Below are positions 1 through 4,821 of a DNA stretch of 5,609 bases, piece after piece. The DNA comes from JBBRHH01 sp038222915 (GTDB lineage Bacteria > Planctomycetota > Phycisphaerae > Tepidisphaerales > Tepidisphaeraceae). Each line of letters begins with the position of its first letter. Within the stretch, counting starts at the first letter, position 1. Made by a program: the position numbers and the translations under genes. Under the pieces are notes generated by a model. It worked only from the letters and a program-made list of their open reading frames with translations. It was not told the DNA's origin and did no database searches. Location: NCBI GenBank assembly GCA_038222915.1, contig JBBRHH010000425.1, forward strand, positions 1 through 5,609, written 5' to 3'.

Positions 1-2
1 AA

Positions 3-101
3 TTGTCGGAGCCAATCCGCACGGCGCGCACCCACCTCGAAAGCCTTCTGTCCCGCTCCAATGAAATTCGTGAGTCGCTCTCGCAGTCCGAAGCCGCGTG
101 A
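3..101 (+). CDS. C-terminal end of an unidentified protein (5' end outside window)
   Basis: Only the last 32 codons are visible, in the frame that starts at base 3 and ends with TGA at 99-101. I choose this frame because about 70% of its codons end in G or C and it reads as a plausible charged amphipathic helix (LESLLSRSNEIRESLSQSE) ending in SEAA. A second frame stays open slightly longer, to the TGA at 109-111, but gives an Arg/Pro/Ser-rich, protein-unlike sequence. The gene converges on the antitoxin gene, with 11 nt between the two stop codons. Nothing here identifies a family. The helical, Glu/Arg/Ser-rich tail would fit many cytoplasmic proteins. Confidence 0.55.
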   Translation: MSEPIRTARTHLESLLSRSNEIRESLSQSEAA

Positions 102-112
102 ACGCGTTTGAG

Positions 113-334
113 TCAAACAACCGGGCCAGTGATTTCGCCTAGTATCTGCACCGTCCCCGCCATTGATCCTGGCTTGGGACGATTGGTCACTTTCGGCGTC
201 GCAAGTGGCACAATCTTCGCGAACGGGCGTCCTTCCTTGAGAATGATGATTGCTTCGCCTTCTTCTACTCTGCAAAGATAGTCCGCGAAGTGATCCTGCA
301 ACTCCAAAACGGTGACCTGAGCGTCCGGCTTCAT
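113..334 (-). CDS. Solitary Phd/YefM-family antitoxin, short C-terminus
   Basis: A 73-residue protein of the Phd/YefM (type II toxin-antitoxin) antitoxin family. These proteins bind their own promoter as dimers through the N-terminal half and neutralise a partner toxin, usually a PIN-domain VapC or Doc/RelE type, through the C-terminal half. The N-terminal half carries the family signature: a short beta strand (VTVLEL, 7-12), an amphipathic helix (QDHFADYLCRVEEGE, 13-27), then a strand and turn (IIILKEGRPFAKIVPL, 29-44). The tail has PGSMAGTVQIL (55-65), a motif common in VapC-linked members, but it stops soon after, at GPVV. I recall relatives continuing for about ten more acidic/Trp residues, so the toxin-binding end may be shortened. 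The ATG at 334-332 has a strong AAGGAGG Shine-Dalgarno 3 nt upstream. The same frame is open far upstream, but that part is antisense to the glycosyltransferase gene. No toxin lies downstream (the next gene is convergent) or upstream. Confidence 0.85.
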   Translation of the reverse strand: MKPDAQVTVLELQDHFADYLCRVEEGEAIIILKEGRPFAKIVPLATPKVTNRPKPGSMAGTVQILGEITGPVV

Positions 335-383
335 ATGCCTCCTTCCATTCCCATCGAAGAAAAACCTCACATCTCCACAGGCG

Positions 384-389
384 ATTATA
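384..389 (-). promoter_or_regulatory. Candidate -10 box for the antitoxin gene
   Basis: The minus strand reads a perfect TATAAT here, about 50 nt upstream of the antitoxin ATG, giving a predicted leader of roughly 43 nt that contains the AAGGAGG site. No good -35 is visible at 16-18 nt. In this family the antitoxin itself usually represses such a promoter. I do not see a convincing pair of operator palindromes around it. Confidence 0.4.
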
Positions 390-414
390 AGCAAGGGCCG
401 CCACGTTGCCCGCC

Positions 415-442
415 TTGTCCACCCCCCCGAAACTGCTACATT
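415..442 (+). promoter_or_regulatory. Candidate sigma-70-like promoter for the glycosyltransferase
   Basis: TTGTCC (415-420, 4 of 6 to consensus) and TACATT (437-442, 4 of 6) are 16 nt apart. The -10 is preceded by TGC, an extended -10 arrangement. Transcription would start near 449, about 33 nt before the ATG at 482. It lies back to back with the antitoxin promoter candidate. Confidence 0.35.
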
Positions 443-481
443 CGCCCTCCAACGCTGCTGATCCGCGTCTCGGGAAGGCCC

Positions 482-1501
482 ATGAAGCTTGTTGTCACCA
501 TACCTGCGCTCAATGAGGAAAAAACGATCGCGCAGGTGATTCGCGGCATACCCCTCGACATTCCCGGCATCGACGAAGTCGAAGTCATCGTCGTCAATGA
601 TGGTTCCAAGGACCGCACACCGGAAGAAGCCATCAGCGCCGGCGCAATGGTTATCACCCTCAAGGGCGGCGGCGGCCTCGGCACGGTATTCCGCGCCGGC
701 CTGGAACGGGCCATGCGCCGCGAGGCCGACATCATCGTAAACATCGACGGCGACGGGCAGTTTAACTCCGGAGATATCCCCAAACTGATCCAGCCGATCA
801 TCGACGACTCCGCCGACTTCGTCACCTGTTCGCGCTTCGCCGATCCAGCCCTCTGGCCGGAAATGCCCGTCGTCAAATTCTACGGCAACAAGATTGTCAC
901 CCAGCTCATCAACTGGGTTTGCGGCGGCGAGGAGTTCACCGACGTCTCCTGCGGCTTCCGCGCCTTCTCCCGCGAGGCCGCCTACCGGCTGACGCTTTTC
1001 GGAACATACACCTATACCCAGGAATGTTTCATCGATCTGTTCTCGAAAGGCATGCGCATCGTCGAGGTGCCGCTGAAAGTTCGCGGCGTCCGCGAGCACG
1101 GCAAAAGCCGCGTCGCCTCGTCCATCCTGAAATACGCCACCAACTCGCTGCCCATCATCCTCCGCGCCATGCGCGACATCCAGCCGCTGAAATTTTTCGG
1201 CGGCATCGCGGCCGTCCTGGCCTTCATCGGATTTGTGATGGGTGCATTCCTCTGCGGCTGGTACATCACCCAGCAGCGCACCAGCCCCTTCACGTCCCTC
1301 GTCTACATCTCCGGCGCCCTGATCATCGTTGCCTTCCTCATGGGCGCGCTCGCGCTCCTCGCGGACATGCTCGGCCGGCATCGGCGCATCAGTGAAGAAC
1401 TCCTCTACCTGGCGCGCCGGCGCATCTATGCAGATCGCCGTCAGCCGCGCGTCGGCGCTGCCGTGCATGGCAAAATGAAGGTGGTCAGCCAGGTCGAATA
1501 A
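482..1501 (+). CDS. Family 2 glycosyltransferase, polyprenyl-phosphate sugar transferase type, membrane-anchored
   Basis: A 339-residue protein with a GT-A catalytic domain (about 1-235) and two C-terminal membrane helices (about 238-262 and 272-296), followed by a basic cytoplasmic tail. This is the layout of GtrB/DPM1-like enzymes, which move a sugar from a nucleotide sugar to undecaprenyl or dolichyl phosphate on the cytoplasmic face. Visible motifs are the opening strand VTIPALNEE (5-13), nucleotide-binding VVNDGSKD (37-44), metal-binding IDGDGQ (88-93), DVSCGFRAFSREA (154-166) with the family's CGFR, and EVPL (195-198) followed by the REHGKSR loop (204-210). The ATG at 482 is chosen because the beta strand starts there, GGGAAGG precedes it, and the upstream in-frame extension runs antisense to the antitoxin gene. 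No flippase, second transferase or polysaccharide cluster is adjacent, so sugar and end product are unknown. Confidence 0.92.
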   Translation: MKLVVTIPALNEEKTIAQVIRGIPLDIPGIDEVEVIVVNDGSKDRTPEEAISAGAMVITLKGGGGLGTVFRAGLERAMRREADIIVNIDGDGQFNSGDIPKLIQPIIDDSADFVTCSRFADPALWPEMPVVKFYGNKIVTQLINWVCGGEEFTDVSCGFRAFSREAAYRLTLFGTYTYTQECFIDLFSKGMRIVEVPLKVRGVREHGKSRVASSILKYATNSLPIILRAMRDIQPLKFFGGIAAVLAFIGFVMGAFLCGWYITQQRTSPFTSLVYISGALIIVAFLMGALALLADMLGRHRRISEELLYLARRRIYADRRQPRVGAAVHGKMKVVSQVE

Positions 1502-1525
1502 GCGACCGCTCCCCCCCGGCCAAAT

Positions 1526-1963
1526 CTATACGCGCCCGTATATATATTCGTTCAGGAAGTGAATCGTCTGCTGCTGATCTGAAGCATGGAACGCATTCAC
1601 ATCGCCCATCGAAATCAGACCCATCAGATCGCCGTCGTCATCCAGCACTGGAATGTGGCGGATCTTTCTGTCTTTCATGATCCGGCTCACGTCGTCCAGA
1701 TCTTCATTGGGCGAAATGCAGATGACATCCGCCGTCATCGCGTCGGCCACCATCATGTCGGCCGGCGACTGCTGCGCCGCCACCACGCGACTCAGCACGT
1801 CGCGCTCTGTGAACATGCCGACAATGTGGCCGCCGTTCATCACCACCAGCGCACCAATCTTGTGCTGGTTCATCAGGCGCGTTGCTTCCAACACGGTCGA
1901 GGTTGTCTCAATGCTTTGAACTTTGCTCCCTTTGCGGGCAATAACGTCTCGGACTGTGGGCAT
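1526..1963 (-). CDS. Two-CBS-domain protein (adenosyl-nucleotide sensor)
   Basis: A 145-residue stand-alone tandem CBS protein (a Bateman module) with no attached enzyme or transporter domain. CBS1 spans about 8-62 and CBS2 about 74-128. Each holds the ligand-binding G-h-h-T/S-x-x-D motif: GMFTERD (49-55) and GLISMGD (115-121). Such motifs contact the ribose and phosphate of AMP, ATP, SAM or related ligands. Matching strands are KIGALVVM (35-42) and KIRHIPVLDDD (100-110). A short C-terminal helix (about 131-143) ends in YIYGRV, which resembles the tail of other stand-alone CBS proteins. The ATG at 1963-1961 has AAGGAG 6 nt upstream. Monocistronic by context: convergent with the glycosyltransferase, with a 269-nt non-coding stretch upstream. 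The target it controls cannot be read from the neighbourhood. Confidence 0.95.
   Translation of the reverse strand: MPTVRDVIARKGSKVQSIETTSTVLEATRLMNQHKIGALVVMNGGHIVGMFTERDVLSRVVAAQQSPADMMVADAMTADVICISPNEDLDDVSRIMKDRKIRHIPVLDDDGDLMGLISMGDVNAFHASDQQQTIHFLNEYIYGRV
1527..1542 (+). terminator. Weak hairpin at the convergent glycosyltransferase/CBS junction
   Basis: A perfect inverted repeat TATACG-cgcc-CGTATA is followed by TATATT on the + strand, 25 nt after the glycosyltransferase stop. It overlaps the last codons of the opposing CBS gene. The stem is short and there is no clean T-run, so it is at best a weak end signal for the + transcript. Confidence 0.22.
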
Positions 1964-2035
1964 CAGAATCTCCTTGCGCTCGGGAAGCGCGGTGAAGGCC
2001 TAGATCGGCACAGCAGACAGATGTGTATGTCGACC

Positions 2036-2065
2036 GTTATACGACAGCCCGAGACGCGAATGCAA
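2036..2065 (-). promoter_or_regulatory. Candidate promoter for the CBS-domain gene
   Basis: The minus strand shows TTGCAT (2065-2060) and TATAAC (2041-2036, 5 of 6 to consensus) separated by 18 nt, about 73 nt upstream of the CBS ATG. It lies in the most AT-rich part of the window. An inverted repeat ATTGT-N12-ACAAT (2065-2086) touches the -35 and could be a regulator site, but it is short. Confidence 0.35.
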
Positions 2066-2160
2066 TTGTGTGAAATAAATAACAATCATTTTTAACTCGG
2101 ACCCTCGCAATGAGAACCGATGACGGGTTTTGCGCGGGTTTGAGAAGAATTCGCCTGGTG

Positions 2161-2174
2161 TTTTCGCGCGAAAA
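2161..2174. repeat. 14-bp perfect palindrome
   Basis: TTTTCGCGCGAAAA is identical on both strands. It lies in the non-coding stretch, about 60 bp beyond the stop of the GxGY-type gene and about 100 bp beyond the CBS promoter candidate. It could be a binding site for a dimeric regulator or part of the transcript end on the minus strand. Chance is also possible. Confidence 0.5.
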
Positions 2175-2214
2175 GCTTGCCTTCGTAGGAGATCCAACTA
2201 CTTGCCCACGAAAG
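2171..2214 (-). terminator. Putative hairpin terminator after the GxGY-type gene
   Basis: On the minus strand, CTTTCGTGGG (2214-2205) pairs with CCTACGAAGG (2189-2180) in an uninterrupted 10-bp stem with two G-U pairs and a 15-nt loop. TTTT (2174-2171) follows after 5 nt. It begins 18 nt after the stop codon. A smaller AGGC-TTTG-GCCT hairpin (2230-2219) precedes it. The loop is large and the T-run short, so termination is likely but not certain. Confidence 0.35.
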
Positions 2215-2232
2215 GTTGAGGCCAAAGCCTGT

Positions 2233-2622
2233 TTAAGGTTGTGTCGTCGCGTTGGGCGCAAGCTGGATCGACTCAATCGACCCATTCCTGGCAAGGTCGC
2301 TGCCGAAATGAAGCGTGACTTTCACCGCCATCTTGCCCAAACCGGCCACGCTTACCTGCGGAATAGTCGTATATCCAGCCCCGCCACTCTCAATCTGGAA
2401 ACCCGTCACCTTCCCCTCAACAACCGTCGCCTTCACCACCGCGTCGGCGTGTTTCCAAAGTTCCCGATCGCCCGGCGGATATCGGTAAAAGTCAGACACC
2501 TCATCCAGCCTCTCATTGGTAACGCCAAATTTCCCGAGCGCCTCCAGCAGCGCCTTCTTGTTGAGTTGAACCTGCTTCGGATCAGGACGCTGCCCGCCCG
2601 GTGCCGGTTTCACCGAAATCAT
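2233..2622 (-). CDS. Conserved hypothetical protein with GxGY-type beta motif, probably 5'-truncated
   Basis: From the ATG at 2622-2620 this frame encodes 129 residues. It looks like the C-terminal part of a longer, probably exported hypothetical protein. It has a short helical region (about 19-40) with GVTNERLDEVSDFYRY, then a beta-rich segment with the hydrophobic alternation VEGKVTGFQIESGGAGY, where GAGYTTIPQVSV is the GxGY-type motif of a small repeated beta unit. The end (KVTLHFGSDLARNGSIESIQL) also looks beta-rich. I recall similar proteins carrying a signal peptide and about 50-100 more residues before the VKPAPGG segment; none is encoded upstream here. The ATG has no clear Shine-Dalgarno. 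A TTG at 2664, 11 nt after the DUF1003 stop and with GAGGG nearby, is an alternative start giving 143 residues, but its extra 14 residues are Arg-rich and look non-native. A decaying gene or a translated fragment are both possible. Confidence 0.6.
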   Translation of the reverse strand: MISVKPAPGGQRPDPKQVQLNKKALLEALGKFGVTNERLDEVSDFYRYPPGDRELWKHADAVVKATVVEGKVTGFQIESGGAGYTTIPQVSVAGLGKMAVKVTLHFGSDLARNGSIESIQLAPNATTQP

Positions 2623-2675
2623 CCAGCGTAGCCGGTCCAATCTGAAGCCGACATGAAGCGGCAAGCCCTCGGAAA

Positions 2676-3380
2676 TTACCCCTCCGCCGGCGGCTTGGGC
2701 TCTTCAACATGCGGCTTGCGATGCGGCAGGTGCGGCAAATGGGGAAGATGCGGCATGTGCAGATGAAACTCATGGTGATGCCGTGCCTTCTCCGCGTCCA
2801 TCGCCTTGTCGATTTGCTCGACCAGCCGCTCCGGCCGCGTCGATTCCTCAAGAACCTGAATCGTCGGGTCGCTTTCGTCAGCCGCGTCCAGCTTATGCGC
2901 AATGCGGTCGAGCATCTTCAGGATCTTGGTGTTCTCCTGTTCCGACAGCAGCGCGATCTGCAACGCCAGATGATTTCGCCGGTCGTTCAGCCTGGCATCA
3001 CGGTTCTGGCTGATCAGGATGAACGTCGACAGCAGAATCGCTTCAAGCGACACGACCAATGTCAGCAACTGGTACGGAAACGGATCGAAGAAGGCGTGGC
3101 CGCGCAGAAAATCGGTCCCAATCCACACCGTGAACCAGACAACATGCACCCACACAAACGGCATCGATCCACAGAAAGCTGTGATGCCGTCAATGATCGT
3201 GTCCCCCGTCGTGCGCCGCTCGCGCACTTCGCGCTCAAGCCGGACAACGGTATCGACATTGCGGGCCGTCAATTCGTCCGACGTATGCGGCTGGTGATAT
3301 TGCCCATCCTCAAACGCGGCCTGCACCGCCGCCGCCTCCTTCAATAGTTTCGCATCCGCATCCGGTGTCGGCGTCGTCAT
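2676..3380 (-). CDS. DUF1003 (COG4420) membrane protein with histidine-rich C-terminal tail
   Basis: A 234-residue inner-membrane protein of unknown function. A charged N-terminal region (1-65) is followed by two membrane helices (about 75-92 and 103-124) and the DUF1003 hallmark FDPFPYQLLTLVVSLEAILL (98-117) with ILISQNRDARLNDRR (121-135). A helix rich in Leu/Glu/Lys (about 137-166), possibly a coiled coil, comes next. Residues 201-224 hold ten histidines and three consecutive LPH units, followed by a Pro/Glu-rich end (225-234). DUF1003 proteins are usually shorter, so the tail is an addition; it looks able to bind divalent metal, which is inference. I choose the ATG at 3380-3378, although it lacks a clear Shine-Dalgarno. 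An in-frame ATG at 3425 would add 15 hydrophobic residues and also has no good ribosome site. The gene is read divergently from the SDR-exonuclease pair and is followed by the truncated GxGY-type gene. Confidence 0.9.
   Translation of the reverse strand: MTTPTPDADAKLLKEAAAVQAAFEDGQYHQPHTSDELTARNVDTVVRLEREVRERRTTGDTIIDGITAFCGSMPFVWVHVVWFTVWIGTDFLRGHAFFDPFPYQLLTLVVSLEAILLSTFILISQNRDARLNDRRNHLALQIALLSEQENTKILKMLDRIAHKLDAADESDPTIQVLEESTRPERLVEQIDKAMDAEKARHHHEFHLHMPHLPHLPHLPHRKPHVEEPKPPAEG
2722..2757 (-). repeat. Four imperfect 9-bp tandem units encoding the His-rich tail
   Basis: On the + strand the units are TGCGGCAGG, TGCGGCAAA, TGGGGAAGA and TGCGGCATG. Each encodes one Xaa-Pro-His unit of the DUF1003 tail on the minus strand. 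The units have diverged at the nucleotide level while Pro and His are kept, which suggests selection on the peptide rather than a very recent expansion. Confidence 0.75.
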
Positions 3381-3416
3381 GGGCGCAAGGTATACGAAAA
3401 CGCACCCGTGGAGAAA

Positions 3417-3445
3417 AGTAAACATTACGTTAATTATCCCCGCAA
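3417..3445 (-). promoter_or_regulatory. Candidate promoter for the DUF1003 gene
   Basis: TTGCGG (3445-3440) and TTTACT (3422-3417) lie 17 nt apart on the minus strand. Transcription would start near 3410, about 30 nt before the ATG at 3380 and downstream of the ATG at 3425. If real, this supports the shorter protein. The hexamers match consensus at only 3 and 4 of 6 positions. Confidence 0.25.
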
Positions 3446-3460
3446 CGTCGGCTCCAGGAA

Positions 3461-3475
3461 GATCAAATGATGATC
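3461..3475. repeat. Inverted repeat in the divergent promoter region
   Basis: GATCA-aatga-TGATC is a perfect 5-bp inverted repeat in the 188-bp gap between the divergent DUF1003 and SDR genes. Its right arm begins an ATGATCC sequence (3470-3476) that recurs at 3517-3523 within the second inverted repeat. The two together could be paired operator half-sites, but they are short. Confidence 0.35.
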
Positions 3476-3512
3476 CGCGCGAATAAGCGCAAACCGGCGC
3501 GCCGCGCGGGAC

Positions 3513-3533
3513 TACAATGATCCTTCAATCATT
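3513..3533 (+). promoter_or_regulatory. Candidate -10 with overlapping inverted repeat before the SDR gene
   Basis: TACAAT (3513-3518, 5 of 6 to consensus) lies about 50 nt before the SDR start. The inverted repeat AATGAT-ccttca-ATCATT (3516-3533, perfect 6-bp arms) overlaps its end. A repressor bound here would block a promoter using this -10, a common arrangement for stress-type oxidoreductase genes. No good -35 is present. Confidence 0.3.
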
Positions 3534-3568
3534 AACCTGAACCACTCATTTTGAAACTGGGAGTTGTA

Positions 3569-4213
3569 ATGCGAATCGCACTGTTCGGCGCAACCGGAAT
3601 GATCGGCCAGCGTATCCTGCGCGAGGCCGTCGCACGCGGCCACAGCGTCACCGCCATCGCGCGCGATCCATCCAAAGTAACCAGCGGACCAAACGTCTTC
3701 GCGGCCAAAGCCGACGTGCTCGATGCAACCAGCGTCGCCTACGTCGTCACCGGCCACGACGCCGTCGTCAGCGCCTTCTCCCCCCTGGCAACGGGCGATC
3801 AAGGCATCGACTCCCTCGTCGCATCCGTCCGCGCCCTGATGGCCGGCCTCACCCAAAACGCCCTCCGCCGGTTGATCGTCGTCGGCGGAGCCGGGAGCCT
3901 CGAAGTCGCCCCGGGCGTCCAGCTCGTCGACACACCCGAATTCCCGTCCGCCTGGAAATCCGTCGCATTAGCCCACGGCGAAGCTTTGAACGTCCTCCGC
4001 CGCGAAGCGTTTGGCCTCGATTGGACCTATTTCAGCCCCGCCGCAATCATCGAGCCCGGCACGCGCACCGGAACATTCCGTCTCGGCGACGACAAGCTTA
4101 TCGTCGATGAAAAAGGCCAAAGCAGAATCTCAGCCGAAGACTACGCCGTAGCGCTCATCGACGAACTCGAAAAACCGCGCCACATCGGCAAGCGCTTTAC
4201 CATCGGATATTGA
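3569..4213 (+). CDS. NAD(P)-binding atypical short-chain dehydrogenase (SDR, NAD(P)H-binding type)
   Basis: A 214-residue cytoplasmic Rossmann-fold protein, full length for the single-domain NAD(P)H-binding family that includes B. subtilis YwnB and YhfK (about 210 residues). The dinucleotide-binding loop is GATGMIG (7-13), after the opening strand MRIALF. Further marks are the end of the second strand, VTAIARDPSK (27-36), which fits an NADP-type preference, LIVVGGAGSLEVAPG in the middle and the C-terminal ISAEDYAVALIDELE block with FTIGY at the end. It lacks the Tyr-x-x-x-Lys pair of classical SDRs, so the reaction cannot be named; related proteins are reductases or redox sensors. The ATG at 3569 has GGGAG 5 nt upstream. 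A TTG at 3551 in the same frame is less likely. It is the first gene of a two-gene operon, its TGA lying 7 nt before the exonuclease start. Confidence 0.92.
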   Translation: MRIALFGATGMIGQRILREAVARGHSVTAIARDPSKVTSGPNVFAAKADVLDATSVAYVVTGHDAVVSAFSPLATGDQGIDSLVASVRALMAGLTQNALRRLIVVGGAGSLEVAPGVQLVDTPEFPSAWKSVALAHGEALNVLRREAFGLDWTYFSPAAIIEPGTRTGTFRLGDDKLIVDEKGQSRISAEDYAVALIDELEKPRHIGKRFTIGY

Positions 4214-4220
4214 GGGAACC

Positions 4221-4790
4221 ATGCCTGAAATCTACATCAGCACCGACATCGAGGCCGACGGCCCGATCCCCGGCCCCAACTCCATGCTCAGCTTCGGATC
4301 CGCCGCCTTTCTCGAAGACAAAACCCTCGTCTCCACCTTCACCGCCAACCTCGATCTCCTCCCCGACGCAAAAGGTGATCCAAAAACCATGGCCTGGTGG
4401 GAAACGCAACCCGAAGCATGGGCCGCCTGCCGCCTCGATTGCCGCGACCCGGCCGTCGCAATGGCCGAGTACGTCACATGGATCAAATCGCTCCCTGGCA
4501 AACCCGTCTTCGTCGGCTACCCCGCCTCCTACGATTTCATGTTCGTCTACTGGTATCTGATCCGCTTCACGGGAGAGAGCCCGTTCTCCCATTCCGCACT
4601 CGACATCAAAACATTGGCCATGGCAGCGCTGGGAACGGAATACCGCGCATCCGTAAAACGCAACATGCCCAAGTCCTGGTTCGAAAGTCAGCCGCACAAT
4701 CACCAGGCCCTCACCGACGCCATCGGCCAGGGCATCCTGTTCTGCAATGTGCTCGCATCCATCCGGAAAAAAGCCGGCCCAACAAAATAG
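4221..4790 (+). CDS. 3'-5' exonuclease-like protein, DEDDh type
   Basis: A 189-residue RNase H-fold exonuclease relative. The acidic residues of a DEDDh active site can be placed: D9 and E11 in STDIEADG (motif I), D105 in GYPASYDFMFVYW (motif II), and H161 with D166 in HQALTD (motif III, with the Hx4D spacing of DnaQ-like enzymes). These would bind two metal ions and remove nucleotides from 3' ends. The early DIEADGPIPGPNSMLSFGSA stretch marks a small stand-alone family distinct from the DNA polymerase proofreading subunit. I cannot tell whether it acts on DNA or RNA. The ATG at 4221 follows GAGGG, which overlaps the stop codon of the SDR gene, so translation is probably coupled. It ends 31 nt from the stop of the convergent rhodanese gene, and no clear terminator lies between them. 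Confidence 0.9.
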   Translation: MPEIYISTDIEADGPIPGPNSMLSFGSAAFLEDKTLVSTFTANLDLLPDAKGDPKTMAWWETQPEAWAACRLDCRDPAVAMAEYVTWIKSLPGKPVFVGYPASYDFMFVYWYLIRFTGESPFSHSALDIKTLAMAALGTEYRASVKRNMPKSWFESQPHNHQALTDAIGQGILFCNVLASIRKKAGPTK

Positions 4791-4821
4791 CGCCCGGATT
4801 AGATCGATTTCCGCCCGCGCT

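Larger units (their letters stand above)
1964..2232. other. Non-coding stretch between the CBS and GxGY-type genes
   Basis: I see no credible gene here. The open frames across it are short, Arg-rich and lack family features. It contains the CBS promoter candidate, an AT-rich patch (about 2065-2096), a 14-bp perfect palindrome (2161-2174) and a hairpin downstream of the GxGY-type gene (2180-2214). I found no tRNA or small RNA signature by eye. Confidence 0.6.

Noticed and set aside
1..112. A toxin gene downstream of the antitoxin on the minus strand
   Set aside because: Reading all minus-strand frames gives no PIN, RelE or Doc-like start or motif, and the plus strand carries a plausible gene end here.
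290..481. Upstream extension of the glycosyltransferase frame by 64 codons
   Set aside because: It overlaps the antitoxin gene in antisense and is Pro/Cys-rich; the GT2 fold starts exactly at the ATG at 482.
335..1468. Long open minus-strand frame opposite the glycosyltransferase, continuous with the antitoxin frame
   Set aside because: It is the antisense of a clear GT2 gene, is rich in Asp/Gly/Ala/Glu as expected from reversed high-GC codons, shows no family motifs, and the antitoxin has its own ATG with a strong Shine-Dalgarno at 334.
1586..2095. Plus-strand open frame of 169 codons opposite the CBS gene
   Set aside because: His/Arg-rich antisense shadow of a well-supported two-CBS protein.
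2037..2294. Short minus-strand frames of 65 and 85 codons in the non-coding stretch
   Set aside because: Arg-rich, no Shine-Dalgarno, no family features, and partly overlapping the end of the GxGY-type gene in another frame.
2110..3347. Plus-strand frames opposite the GxGY-type and DUF1003 genes
   Set aside because: Arg/Gln/His-rich sequences without domains, antisense to recognisable proteins.
4791..4821. Terminator in the convergent exonuclease/rhodanese gap
   Set aside because: Only a CGGA/TCCG pairing of four bases with a long loop and no T-run is present.
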